NCBI GenBank assembly: GCA_016207165.1
Contig: JACQQD010000009.1
Location: 106,660 to 170,659, forward strand
Direction of reading: 5' to 3'
Length of the DNA: 64,000 nt
Origin: Microcaldota archaeon
Lineage (GTDB): Archaea > Micrarchaeota > Micrarchaeia > Norongarragalinales > Norongarragalinaceae
Shown here: positions 35,048-43,275 of the stretch, piece by piece
How the letters are laid out: every line of letters starts with the position of its first letter
Numbering within the stretch: the stretch's first letter is position 1
Notes under the pieces: model-generated
What the model was told of the DNA's origin: nothing
The model's input: the letters and a program-made list of their open reading frames with translations, nothing else
Database searches by the model: none
Made by a program: the position numbers and the translations under genes

Positions 35048-35993
35048 GCAATTCCCACAAGTCGTTGAGCACGGAGGAAGCCGTCGGCAAGCCCCCAGCG
35101 CCCCGACCCTTGACCGTCACCGCGTCAGCGTGCCGCGTGTAAAACGTCAACGCGTTCCAGGCATCGCCGATGTTGGCCAACGCATGGGTCTTCGGAATTT
35201 GCTGGGGCTTCACGGAAAGCGTGGACTCGTCCACGGTGGCAATCAATTTGAAGCATTCGCCTCGCTTGGAAGCCGCCGAAATGTCCTCCACCGTGATTTC
35301 GGTGATGCCTTGGGGCATGTGGTCGGCGTATCGAGTGTCTTGGTTGAACAAGGCGTTCGCCAAAATCACGGCTTTGCCCAAGGCGTCAAAACCTTGCACG
35401 TCGTTGGCGGGGTCGCTTTCCGCATACCCTTTTTGCTGGGCTTCCAAAAGCGCTTCGGCATAGGTTTTACCGGACTCCATTTGCGTCAGCATGTAGTTGG
35501 TGGTTCCGTTGAGAATGCCTTCCGCGGAAACGATTTCCGCGCCCTTGAGGCAGTGGCGGGCGAAAGAGAAAACGGGTGTGCCGCCGGCCACCGTGGCTTC
35601 AAAAAGCAAGCGCACGCCGTTTTCCTCGGCGGCCGACGTCACGTCCCCGTAATGCAGCGCCAAAGGACCCTTGTTGGCGGTGACCACGTGCTTTTTGCGT
35701 TCAAAGGCGGTCCGCCAATAGGTAGTGGAAGGCTGCGCGTCCGAAAAATTCGTGGGCGTGAGGTCTACCAACACGTCGTATTCAAGGTTTTGAACGGCGT
35801 CCAAGGGGTCCATGGCGGCAAACGCGCGGCTGTGGCTTAAATGCCGGTTGTCGGTTTCCGCCAACAGCTCATCGAGAACGGGGTTCAAGACCGCTCCGTT
35901 GCGGGTGCAAATGGCGGCCGCCTCGATGGCGTCCGGCAGGATGCCAGCCAAGGCTTTTCCAACGTGACCGAAACCCAACACCAGCGCCTTCAT
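35040..35993 (-). CDS. hom: Homoserine dehydrogenase
   Basis: Hom reduces aspartate semialdehyde to homoserine. The 317-residue protein has the Rossmann motif LVLGFGHVGKALAG, VVTANKGPLALHYG, the substrate block EATVAGGTPVFSF, and GILNGTTNYMLTQM with ESDPANDVQGFDALGKAVILA carrying the catalytic lysine. It lacks the C-terminal ACT domain of bacterial Hom, so regulation likely falls on aspartokinase. ATG at 35993 fits a TATA element about 23 bp upstream. It is the first gene of hom-lysC-asd. Confidence 0.95.
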   Translation of the reverse strand: MKALVLGFGHVGKALAGILPDAIEAAAICTRNGAVLNPVLDELLAETDNRHLSHSRAFAAMDPLDAVQNLEYDVLVDLTPTNFSDAQPSTTYWRTAFERKKHVVTANKGPLALHYGDVTSAAEENGVRLLFEATVAGGTPVFSFARHCLKGAEIVSAEGILNGTTNYMLTQMESGKTYAEALLEAQQKGYAESDPANDVQGFDALGKAVILANALFNQDTRYADHMPQGITEITVEDISAASKRGECFKLIATVDESTLSVKPQQIPKTHALANIGDAWNALTFYTRHADAVTVKGRGAGGLPTASSVLNDLWELHG

Positions 35994-36010
35994 CGCCTTG
36001 AACACCACCG

Positions 36011-36049
36011 TCTTTTAAATCCGTGCGAATTATAGCCTTTAAAGGTGAG
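36011..36049. promoter_or_regulatory. Divergent promoters of hom (-) and the large lipoprotein gene (+)
   Basis: On the minus strand GATTTAAAAGAC at about 36011-36022 lies about 24 bp before the hom ATG. On the plus strand GAATTATAGCC at 36027-36037 centres about 28 bp before the ATG at 36060. AAAGGTGAG at 36041-36049 could serve as a ribosome-binding site if the plus transcript starts earlier. Confidence 0.45.
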
Positions 36050-36059
36050 TGCAACGCGT

Positions 36060-37703
36060 ATGGACGTAAAACTTTTGGGTTTGTTCTTGATTGGCGCATT
36101 GTTCATTGCCGGGTGCGTTACGACCCCCGATGGCCGACCGGCTCCGGAGGGCGTGCAAGTCACAAGCTCGCCCGCGTCACCGACGCCCAGCGGTTCAAGC
36201 AACGGCAACGCCCAAGTGCAGACCCGAAGCGCCCTGCGGGTTCCCCTGAACAACGACGGATCCCCCACGTTGGCGCAAAGCACGGTTCAAGTCCAGGGAC
36301 AAGCCTTGGTGGAGTTCCGCGACGAGCAAAACGGGTACCGCATCATGAAGCCCGGCGGCTGGCAAGCCGACATTTACGAGGACGCGTATTTGCTGGTCAG
36401 CCGGGACGCGGACACGGACGTCTTGGTTTGGCCCATCAAACTCCAGGGCCAATACAAGAGCATGACGGGCGAGGGCTTGGGCAACTACTTGATTGGTTTG
36501 ATCAAGCAGCAGTTCACCGACTTCACTCCGGAAAGCATCAGCGTCTCGCCGGACAAGTCCAGCATGCAAGTCATCGCGACGGTGAGCGTGGAAGGCACGA
36601 AACTGAAAGTCCAAATGAGCACGTTTGTGGACGAAAACGGAAACGGCATTCTGTCCGGGTATGAAGCCCGCGAAGAAGAATTCATCGCATTGGAGCCTTT
36701 GTTGCGCAGCATTGCCACTTCGTATCAACCCATCGTTACGTCGGCCACAAAAGCCGCTGTCGGTCCGGCGCCCACTCAACCCAGTGGGTTCGGCGGTGTC
36801 ACCGGAGTCCAACTGGTTCCATTTACTTCCGGAGACGGTGCATTTTCGTTCCAGTCGCCGGCTGGCTGGAAAGTGGAATCCCTGGGGCAATGCTCCACGA
36901 AATCCATGGCGGCCTACGACCCCCAAAACCCGGTTCGCCGCGTGTTTGCCATCGCATCCAACACGTACTCGTTGCCCGTTGACGGCGCCACGGCGGAAGG
37001 GGTGGCCACCGGAGGCCTGCCCGCCTTATCCCAATACGTGCCCGCTTTTGGAACAATGACCAACGTTCAAGTCACAGCAGGCACGAGGCAAGCCTATCCG
37101 GCCACGCAGGGAGTGCCGGGGATTGTCGACGCGGCCGTGTTTGAAGTCACCATGACCATCGATGGAAAGCCGGCCCGCGGACGCGTGGGCACGTACTTGC
37201 TGGATCCTTCAGGCGGATACTTCGGGTCAAGCGGGGTATACTATTTGAGTTTGGCTGGCTCGTTTGCCGAACCCGAGGCCTTTGATTCCCTCATTGGCGT
37301 GGTTGACCCCTTGGAATCGCGTGGACCACTTGGGAAATCCGTGGGCACGTTTGAAATCAGCCAATCGTATGCCAACGCGTGCACGGCGTCCGGCCAAGCC
37401 GACATTTCGGCGCGAACCGGCGACATTTCCCGCACGCTTTCGGAAACCTCGGACATCATCACCGGAGGATACAACGAGCGTTCGCAGGTAACGGACCGCG
37501 TGGCGCAAAAGTGGTCGGACACCACGCTGGGCGTGGACCGCGTGTACAACCCGGACCGCGACGAAGTCTACCAGGTGCCCAACAACTTCTACGACGCGTA
37601 CGACATCAACCGGCAGAAATTCGAGCAGCAAAACCTCCAGCCGCTCACCCCAGAGCAGTGGAACACGTACGCGCCCCTGGACGGGGCCCTGAACATTCGT
37701 TAA
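36060..37703 (+). CDS. Large predicted lipoprotein, 547 aa
   Basis: The N-terminus MDVKLLGLFLIGALFIAGC is a lipoprotein signal with lipobox IAGC, giving Cys19 as the lipidated residue. A Ser/Pro/Thr-rich linker follows (residues 30-60), then two related domains: residues 85-220 (NGYRIMKPGGWQADIYEDAYLL) and residues 255-460 (GAFSFQSPAGWKVESLGQ). Each starts with a PxGW motif like that of PsbP/Mog1-type folds in surface lipoproteins. The C-terminal 90 residues are polar and tyrosine-rich. It is probably extracellular and anchored. The ATG at 36060 is preferred over a GTG at 36045. Function is unknown. Confidence 0.75.
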   Translation: MDVKLLGLFLIGALFIAGCVTTPDGRPAPEGVQVTSSPASPTPSGSSNGNAQVQTRSALRVPLNNDGSPTLAQSTVQVQGQALVEFRDEQNGYRIMKPGGWQADIYEDAYLLVSRDADTDVLVWPIKLQGQYKSMTGEGLGNYLIGLIKQQFTDFTPESISVSPDKSSMQVIATVSVEGTKLKVQMSTFVDENGNGILSGYEAREEEFIALEPLLRSIATSYQPIVTSATKAAVGPAPTQPSGFGGVTGVQLVPFTSGDGAFSFQSPAGWKVESLGQCSTKSMAAYDPQNPVRRVFAIASNTYSLPVDGATAEGVATGGLPALSQYVPAFGTMTNVQVTAGTRQAYPATQGVPGIVDAAVFEVTMTIDGKPARGRVGTYLLDPSGGYFGSSGVYYLSLAGSFAEPEAFDSLIGVVDPLESRGPLGKSVGTFEISQSYANACTASGQADISARTGDISRTLSETSDIITGGYNERSQVTDRVAQKWSDTTLGVDRVYNPDRDEVYQVPNNFYDAYDINRQKFEQQNLQPLTPEQWNTYAPLDGALNIR

Positions 37704-37721
37704 GGCGTCGTGTGAAGCAAA

Positions 37722-38075
37722 ATGGGTTGGCCAATGGTTAGTAATGAAAAGAGATCTGCTGGTCAGAACTTCGATGCCGAATTAAAGCTCCTTCGATACC
37801 TTGCCGAGAATTCCACTACACAACTCACTGAAGAGTTAATTTACGCTCATTGCGACAACCGAGCGGATGTAGAAGAGCTGATAATTCGGGGACTAATCAT
37901 CGAGAAACCGGTACGGTACGATGATAAAGTAAAAAAGTACTACAAAATCAGTTCAGAAGGATATCGATTCGTAAAAGAAGAAGAGAACCGCGAACAAAAT
38001 AAACGCATACTCATTATCGCAGGACTCACACTGCTTGTTTCAATTCTTGGATTGATTGTTGCCGCGCTTAAGTAA
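37722..38075 (+). CDS. Small winged-helix-like protein with C-terminal membrane helix
   Basis: The 117-residue protein has a helical start (AELKLLRYLAENSTTQLTEE), a turn, and RGLIIEKPVRYDDKVKKYYK resembling the wing of a winged-helix domain, followed by a charged linker and a single C-terminal hydrophobic segment (LIIAGLTLLVSILGLIVAAL). It could be a membrane-tethered DNA-binding protein. The DNA is visibly AT-richer than its neighbours and uses different codons, suggesting recent arrival or relaxed codon use. A second ATG at 37734 is possible. The target is unknown. Confidence 0.6.
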   Translation: MGWPMVSNEKRSAGQNFDAELKLLRYLAENSTTQLTEELIYAHCDNRADVEELIIRGLIIEKPVRYDDKVKKYYKISSEGYRFVKEEENREQNKRILIIAGLTLLVSILGLIVAALK

Positions 38076-38080
38076 CAAGT

Positions 38081-39502
38081 TTACTCAATTCTCCGAATGA
38101 TTCCCTTCTCGGCGTCGACTTCCACGAGGTCGCCGGTCTTAAACACGCGAGTAGCCATTTTGGCGCCCACGATGCAGGGCTTGCCGAATTCGCGGGCAAT
38201 CACGGAGGCGTGGCTGGACACGCCGCCTTCGTCAGCCACCACCGCCGCCGCGCGTTGGACCAAGGCCGCGTGACCGGGTTGCGTCATGGTCGTGATGAGT
38301 ACGTCGCCGTCTTGAAACGCCGACTCGTCCTTGATGAGTTGTTCCATGCCCGCCACGTGAAGCACGTACGCCTTGCCGCGGGCCATGCCGGGGTTGGCCA
38401 CGAATCCGGATACTTCGGAAACCGTCAAAACCGCGTCCAAACCCATTTTGTTTCGCAACGCGTCAGCGGACTCACCGGTCAACAACTGGGTTTGGCCGTC
38501 GCGCCGCCAAACCGCGTACCCTTGTTTTCGTTCACGGATGACGGTAGCATCCGGAATCTTGTTTTCCAACAAGGCCGACCGAAAGTCGTCGAGTGTGTAC
38601 GCGTACAACAAGTCGTTCAACGGAGTCGTGGTGCGCCGCGCGATTTCAGCGTATAGGGATTGGAAACGCCATTCCGCACCCGCCCACGCGTTTTTTAGGG
38701 CCAAGCGCTCGTGGCCGAGGCGTTGGAGGAGCTTAAGGACGTCCACGGTTTGAGAATCCAGTTGCGCGAAGGCGTTCGCCTGTTTTTCCTTCAATTCGTT
38801 TCGATGCGCTTGGATTTGGTCCAACTGCGTTTGTAGGGTTTGCGTGTCTTGTTCTTGGCGGACGCGGGCGTGAAGCGATTCCAGCACTTTTCCGCGGGCA
38901 AACGTCTGGTAGAACATCCACGCGTGCTTTTGCGCGTGGGCTTCCAATTGCGCGTCGGAGGCAACTTGTTTCGCCAGGGAAATAATGTCCGAAAGTTCGT
39001 CGTCCACGATGTCGGGTTGCGTGGGGCTAGTCAGTTCGGAGAAGGATTTCTCGGAGTCAAACGCGGTGCCTTTCAATCCCGCTTTGGCTTTCTTGACCAA
39101 GGCGTGGGTGCCGGCTTCCTGGGTGGCGGAGAAAATCGTGCCGATTCGGCGGATGTGGCGGCACATGCCGTCCAGCGTTTCCCAAAGAAAAGCGTTGGAG
39201 GCGTCCGAAAGCGGTTGTTCTTTAAACGCGTTGGAAAGCTCGGCCAAGTCCTGGCACGCGGACGCGGATTCACTTAAAATGCGTTCTTGGACGCCCGGCT
39301 GCAACCATGTTGAGCTCATGGCCTGCCATTCCGAAAGCATGGCGCTTGACGCGTAGGCGGCCACGGTCTGGGGGTTGCCGAACACGACGTAGTCCACGCG
39401 TTGGGGTTGACCAAACGCGTAGGGACCGTAAGTCAAAACCGAGCGGTCGTGGATGGAGAAAAACGTGTGGGCTTCCGACCACTGGAATTCGTAGGGTTCC
39501 AT
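38081..39502 (-). CDS. Stand-alone PEP-utilising enzyme mobile (phosphohistidine swivelling) domain protein
   Basis: The 473-residue protein ends with a swivelling phosphohistidine domain: GDVLITTMTQPGHAALVQRA, then EGGVSSHASVIAREFGKPC with the phosphorylatable histidine near residue 430, and the GDLVEVDAEKGIIRRI ending. In PEP synthase and PPDK this domain shuttles phosphate between an ATP-grasp and a PEP barrel; neither is present here. The N-terminal 330 residues are largely helical with a coiled-coil (LQTQLDQIQAHRNELKEKQ) and unrecognised. Similar proteins with a lone swivelling domain occur in archaea, function unknown. ATG at 39502 is chosen because a tRNA lies just upstream. Confidence 0.78.
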   Translation of the reverse strand: MEPYEFQWSEAHTFFSIHDRSVLTYGPYAFGQPQRVDYVVFGNPQTVAAYASSAMLSEWQAMSSTWLQPGVQERILSESASACQDLAELSNAFKEQPLSDASNAFLWETLDGMCRHIRRIGTIFSATQEAGTHALVKKAKAGLKGTAFDSEKSFSELTSPTQPDIVDDELSDIISLAKQVASDAQLEAHAQKHAWMFYQTFARGKVLESLHARVRQEQDTQTLQTQLDQIQAHRNELKEKQANAFAQLDSQTVDVLKLLQRLGHERLALKNAWAGAEWRFQSLYAEIARRTTTPLNDLLYAYTLDDFRSALLENKIPDATVIRERKQGYAVWRRDGQTQLLTGESADALRNKMGLDAVLTVSEVSGFVANPGMARGKAYVLHVAGMEQLIKDESAFQDGDVLITTMTQPGHAALVQRAAAVVADEGGVSSHASVIAREFGKPCIVGAKMATRVFKTGDLVEVDAEKGIIRRIE

Positions 39503-39565
39503 CCTGGCCTGAAAAGGAAGTTCGGGCTTGATATGGGTTTTGGAATATTGCCCGGGGTGGATGAG

Positions 39566-39690
39566 GACGAGGGCGGGGATTTGAACCCCGGTCTGCGGAT
39601 TTCCGTTCCGAACCCGTCGCCGTTGGCAGGCAACGGCGACTTCGCTCAGAACCACAGTCCACTATCCTGACCAAGCTAGACGACCCTCGT
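39566..39690 (-). tRNA. tRNA-His (GTG) with a 51-nt bulge-helix-bulge intron at position 37/38
   Basis: On the minus strand, acceptor arms ACGAGGG and CCCTCGT pair fully. The D-arm has the GG of AGCTTGGTCA, the anticodon stem GTGGA/TCCGC flanks loop CTGTGG...A with anticodon GTG, and the T-arm is CGGGG-TTCAAAT-CCCCG. The base before position 1 is G and base 73 is C, so the encoded G-1:C73 pair, the tRNA-His identity element, is present. Exon 1 is 39690-39652, the intron 39651-39601, exon 2 39600-39566. CTGT pairs with ACGG between 3-nt bulges (GG/T and AA/A), the canonical archaeal splice motif. The CCA end is not encoded. Confidence 0.95.
39601..39651 (-). other. tRNA-His intron with a 10-bp hairpin
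   Basis: The 51-nt intron lies between tRNA positions 37 and 38. Its outer helix TCTGA/TCGGA stacks on the bulge-helix-bulge, and its core is a perfect hairpin, GTCGCCGTTG and CAACGGCGAC around a five-base loop. Removal by the archaeal splicing endonuclease is expected from the 3-4-3 geometry. Confidence 0.9.
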
Positions 39691-39741
39691 CACAAAGAGA
39701 AAATGATTTTGGGTGAGTCCATTTTTCAAGCTTTGGTTTTC

Positions 39742-41517
39742 TTATTCTTTCGCTTCTTTGTTCAGGCCGCGTTCGTCGTCATCGAATTCGATGAGGTCAA
39801 CTGGTTTTTTCCGGAAGCCTTTGCGGGAGAACCACTCGGTGGCAAACAACAACGCCAAAAGCGCGATGACGCCCAAAGGCAGAAGAATCGGGTTGTCGGG
39901 AAATGCCACCAAGCCCGTGATGGGCACCTGGGTGGTGTTCGAGGATTCAGGCGTTGCCGTTGTTACGGGTAGGGATGGAAGGGGAGCCGGAGTGGCGATT
40001 GGAGTGGATGTGCTGGATCCGACCAGTGTCCCCAAGCGTTGCATGATCGCGTCAATGGACAGGTCGGCTTGGCTGGAAGCGGCTGGCTGGGAGGACGCCT
40101 GCGTCGGCTCCGGTTGCGTGGACACGTCTTGAAGCCGGACGTCGATGGACAACTCGAAAATCGGGGTTTGGACCGTGGTTTGCGCGTTGGCGTCCGCGCC
40201 GGTGGCTTGGAAGTAGGCTTTGCAGTTTGCGGCGTACGGTGGCGACTGGATGACCCAGTCGGTGACGGAGGGCGCGTCCGCCAACCGGCCGACGAATTGG
40301 CTGGACAAGCCAATCAATTCACAGCCCTCGCTGACATCCAGTAAAGCCACGGTGGTGTTTTGGGACGCGGCTTGCCCGTCGTTGAAAAGGAATAATTCCA
40401 CGCGCTTGGATTGGGAGGCGTCCAGTTGCAAGGGTTCGGCTTGCAGGCGCAGGGTTGCCGGTCGTTGGACGTCCACGGCCACGGGCGCGGAAATTACGTT
40501 TTGGAAGAGGCCTTGGGTTTGTTCGACGAACTTGCCCGTCACGCGCAAGTCTTTGGTTCCTTCTGGAAGCCGTGTGGGGGCAAACAGGACCGGCTGGGTT
40601 TCGCCAGGGCCCAACGTGGTGAAGAAAGCGCTTTGGACGGGGTTCTGGCCTGCGTTGAGCGTTAAATTGACGTCGCGGGCCGAAGTCTCGCCGGTGTTCT
40701 GGACGTGGACGCCTATGGTGACGAACTCGTTGGCGGAATACGTGGTGCGGGACGGCGGAACCAGGCGCAACGAAAGAGCGGCGGGGTTGAGGACCACTAC
40801 CCGTCTGGAAATAGAGCGCGTCACGGGTTGCCCGTTGTTGGCGTCGGAGCCTAAGACGTCAAAGGCGACGTCCAAGGCGTCGGCGCGTTGCGGGGGCGTA
40901 ACGTTCAGGAGAACGCGTTGGGTTTCGTTCGCGCGCAAGGTGAATGCGCCGGAGGGAGAAGCAACGAAGGGCAAAGACACGTCCACGGCATTGGAAAAGC
41001 CGCGTACTTGGAGGTGGACGTCTTGGGCAGTGGCCTGGCCGGTATTGATGACGGTGAGTTCAACGGGGTTGGAAAGTCCCGTCAGCCAGGAACCCGCGGT
41101 GTTTGATTCCACGGAAAGTTGGGACGGGTTTTGCACGTCGAAAACCACTGACGCGTTGGACGCCAAAGGCCCTTTCGGCGGGTACGCCAAAACGATGAAC
41201 GAGTACGGGCCCGGCGTGGCGGGGGCGCGGGTGCTTAAACCGATAAATCCAGCGGCCAAAAAGTTGGTGCATGGAGCCGGACACGCGCAGTGCACGCGGC
41301 GCTGGGTGTCGGCGTTCTTGAACCAGTCCACGGGACAGGAAAAATCGTTGGGGCTGGCTTGCTGCCAGTTTTCGGGAAAGTACACGAAGACGCTGGAAAC
41401 GGGTTGGGTGGCGGAAAAGGGAAACGAGAGGTTTGCGGCTTGTTGGGTGGTCAACGTCGAGGCGGAAACCGCGCTGGCGAAAAACACGAAGGCAAAGAGA
41501 AACGCAGGATACTTCAT
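39742..41517 (-). CDS. Secreted, C-terminally anchored Ig-like (CARDB-type) protein
   Basis: The 591-residue protein begins with a signal peptide (MKYPAFLFAFVFFASAVSAS). It continues with at least three beta-sandwich repeats of the CARDB/NPCBM-associated type, recognisable by NPVELTVINTGQATAQDVHL, FVTIGVHVQNTGETSARDVNL and KRVELFLFNDGQAASQNTTV. A Ser/Thr/Pro-rich linker follows, then one membrane helix (ILLPLGVIALLALLFATEW) and a short charged tail. This is the layout of an archaeal surface protein facing outward. Several NxS/T sites could be glycosylated. The ligand is unknown. Confidence 0.82.
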   Translation of the reverse strand: MKYPAFLFAFVFFASAVSASTLTTQQAANLSFPFSATQPVSSVFVYFPENWQQASPNDFSCPVDWFKNADTQRRVHCACPAPCTNFLAAGFIGLSTRAPATPGPYSFIVLAYPPKGPLASNASVVFDVQNPSQLSVESNTAGSWLTGLSNPVELTVINTGQATAQDVHLQVRGFSNAVDVSLPFVASPSGAFTLRANETQRVLLNVTPPQRADALDVAFDVLGSDANNGQPVTRSISRRVVVLNPAALSLRLVPPSRTTYSANEFVTIGVHVQNTGETSARDVNLTLNAGQNPVQSAFFTTLGPGETQPVLFAPTRLPEGTKDLRVTGKFVEQTQGLFQNVISAPVAVDVQRPATLRLQAEPLQLDASQSKRVELFLFNDGQAASQNTTVALLDVSEGCELIGLSSQFVGRLADAPSVTDWVIQSPPYAANCKAYFQATGADANAQTTVQTPIFELSIDVRLQDVSTQPEPTQASSQPAASSQADLSIDAIMQRLGTLVGSSTSTPIATPAPLPSLPVTTATPESSNTTQVPITGLVAFPDNPILLPLGVIALLALLFATEWFSRKGFRKKPVDLIEFDDDERGLNKEAKE

Positions 41518-41542
41518 TTCGCACAAGTAACGCCCAGGGAAG

Positions 41543-41550
41543 TATTTATA
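41543..41550. promoter_or_regulatory. Single TATA element shared by the Ig-like gene (-) and the cyclase gene (+)
   Basis: TATTTATA, which reads TATAAATA on the other strand, centres 27 bp before the cyclase ATG and 29 bp before the Ig-like gene ATG. No other TATA-like sequence is in the 56-bp gap. One TBP site therefore appears to drive two leaderless transcripts in opposite directions. Confidence 0.6.
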
Positions 41551-41573
41551 GCCGGTGTCGGTAAGTTTGACGC

Positions 41574-42494
41574 ATGGCGGAATGGGAGTGGCTTTGGTTC
41601 GGCGTGTCCATCGCCGTCATCGGATTTGCATTGGTTCGGTCCCTGCGCGGTTCCGGCCAGCACAACCCTTCCTTTTTTTTGTGGTCCATGCTGTTGGCCG
41701 TCTTGTTGGCTGAAGCGGGGGTCCGATTGATCGGCGCGCCGGAGTCCACGCTTCTGAACGCCTACCGCGTCGTGTTGGTGTTCGGTTTTCTCGCCATTTT
41801 TTTGACGTTTCACTACTGGAAAAGCCAGGCGGCTTGGTTGTATGACGCCAAATCCAGTTTGCAGGGATTTTTCTCGTATTACTTGAGTCCCAAAGTCATC
41901 CAGGACTTGGTGTCCCGAGGCCACGTGCCGTTGGGCGGCAAGCGCCGGGACGTGACGGTGTTGGTCACCGACGTCCGCAATTCCACGAAGTTGGCGTTGG
42001 ATTACCCGGCGGAGAAAGTCGTCAAATCACTGAATGCCTACTTTGAGCTGGCCTCCCAGTCCGTGGCCCGCCATGGCGGGGTGGTGGACAAAATCACCGG
42101 CGACGGAGTCATGGCCGTATTCAACGCACTGAACGTTTTGCCGGACCACACCATGAAGGCGTTTTACGCCGCCGCGGAAATCCAGCAGGCCATGCCGGCG
42201 CTCAACGAGAAGCTGCGCAACCGCGGGCTTCCGGTTTTATCGGCAGGAGCCGGCATTGACGCGGGTGACGCCGTGGTCGGCAACATCGGCTCGCGGCACA
42301 TGGTGCGCTTTACGGTGATTGGCGACGTGGCCAATACCGCTAACCGAGTTCAGGAAGCGGCCAAGGACGGGCAAGTGGTGTTGACGGAGGCGGCGTACCG
42401 CCGCGTGGCCGGGCACGTCAAGGGTTCGGGCCCAAAAACCGTGATGGCCAAAAACAAGGGACCGGTTTCCGTGTACGTGGTGAACGTGGTTTGA
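41574..42494 (+). CDS. Membrane-bound class III nucleotide (adenylate) cyclase
   Basis: The 306-residue protein has three N-terminal membrane helices (about residues 5-22, 34-52, 64-80) and a C-terminal class III cyclase domain. Metal-binding Asp residues are D133 (LVTDVRNSTKL) and D177 (KITGDGVMAVF). K173 and T247 (RFTVIGD) occupy the purine-specifying positions and favour ATP; N254 and R258 (VANTANR) match the transition-state residues. All catalytic positions are intact, so it should make cAMP. Class III cyclases are rare in archaea (CyaB-type class IV is more usual). It is followed after 2 bp by an HD-domain gene. Confidence 0.9.
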   Translation: MAEWEWLWFGVSIAVIGFALVRSLRGSGQHNPSFFLWSMLLAVLLAEAGVRLIGAPESTLLNAYRVVLVFGFLAIFLTFHYWKSQAAWLYDAKSSLQGFFSYYLSPKVIQDLVSRGHVPLGGKRRDVTVLVTDVRNSTKLALDYPAEKVVKSLNAYFELASQSVARHGGVVDKITGDGVMAVFNALNVLPDHTMKAFYAAAEIQQAMPALNEKLRNRGLPVLSAGAGIDAGDAVVGNIGSRHMVRFTVIGDVANTANRVQEAAKDGQVVLTEAAYRRVAGHVKGSGPKTVMAKNKGPVSVYVVNVV

Positions 42495-42496
42495 AG

Positions 42497-43261
42497 ATGA
42501 CGTCCAATTCAAGGGGGCGGCTTGGACGAAAAGTAAGTTACGCCGCCGTGTTCCGCCGCATGCGGGCCCGCTTGTCGGAAAAAGACCGGCAGGCGGACCA
42601 AGAGTATGGCCGCGTGTTTCAGGAAGCCCGGCTGAGAGTCCGCACCGACTTGAAAAACTTGGACGGCCATTTGCATTATCACAGCATGTACCACACCGAA
42701 GACGTGGTTCAAACCGCGGAAAGGCTGGCACGCCTCGCACAACAAAAAGGGCAATTGTCGGAGCGGGACGTGTGGCTCATCAAGTTTGCCGCGCTGTTTC
42801 ACGACCACGGGTTTTTGTCCGGCGTGTACCAGGACAACGAGGCGTTGGGCGCTCAGGCGGCGGAGGAACACCTCCGCGGCGCGTTATCGGATGAAGACGT
42901 CGGCATCATTAAAGCCGCCATCATGGATACGCAGCTCCGGGAGCACGGCGGGTACCCCGTGAAAGTGCAGAAACCGGCGACCCTTCACGGCAAATACTTG
43001 TGCGATGCGGACGTGGCAAGCTTAGGCCGAAATGATTACCACCGGCTCAACATGAAATTGTACGCGGAACTCCAGGAGAAAAATCGGCTGCAGAGCCAAA
43101 CGGGCCGCCAGCCATTGGAGGCCTTTTTGGAGCGAAGCATCCATTTCCTCAAGGCGCATGTGTGGCACACGGAAGCGGCGGAAAGCCAGTACGGAGTCCA
43201 GAAACTAGTCAACCTGCGCGGGGTTCAAAAGCAATTGGAGCGCCTCAAAAGCGCCGCCTGA
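42497..43261 (+). CDS. HD-domain protein, possible cyclic-nucleotide phosphodiesterase partner of the cyclase
   Basis: The 254-residue protein has an HD metal-dependent phosphohydrolase fold: H62 and H66 in YHSMYHTEDVV, the HD pair H102-D103 in AALFHDHGF, and a later Asp in LCDADVASL. The first 50 residues are basic and helical. It begins 2 bp after the cyclase stop, so the two are surely co-translated. The HD fold includes cyclic-nucleotide phosphodiesterases, and the pairing suggests it removes the cyclase product, but nucleotidases share the same signature. The C-terminal 80 residues are a helical region not assigned. Confidence 0.8.
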   Translation: MTSNSRGRLGRKVSYAAVFRRMRARLSEKDRQADQEYGRVFQEARLRVRTDLKNLDGHLHYHSMYHTEDVVQTAERLARLAQQKGQLSERDVWLIKFAALFHDHGFLSGVYQDNEALGAQAAEEHLRGALSDEDVGIIKAAIMDTQLREHGGYPVKVQKPATLHGKYLCDADVASLGRNDYHRLNMKLYAELQEKNRLQSQTGRQPLEAFLERSIHFLKAHVWHTEAAESQYGVQKLVNLRGVQKQLERLKSAA

Positions 43262-43275
43262 ACGTACGGGCCACG

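Noticed and set aside
39503..39655. N-terminal extension of the swivelling-domain gene into the tRNA
   Set aside because: The extra 51 residues would be read through tRNA-His exon 2 and intron; the ATG at 39502 lies just past the tRNA and begins plausible protein sequence.
40220..41530. Plus-strand reading frame of 436 codons opposite the Ig-like surface gene
   Set aside because: The minus strand has a signal peptide, repeated beta domains and a C-terminal anchor; the opposite frame is low-complexity Arg/Thr/Gly-rich, as expected from an antisense shadow.
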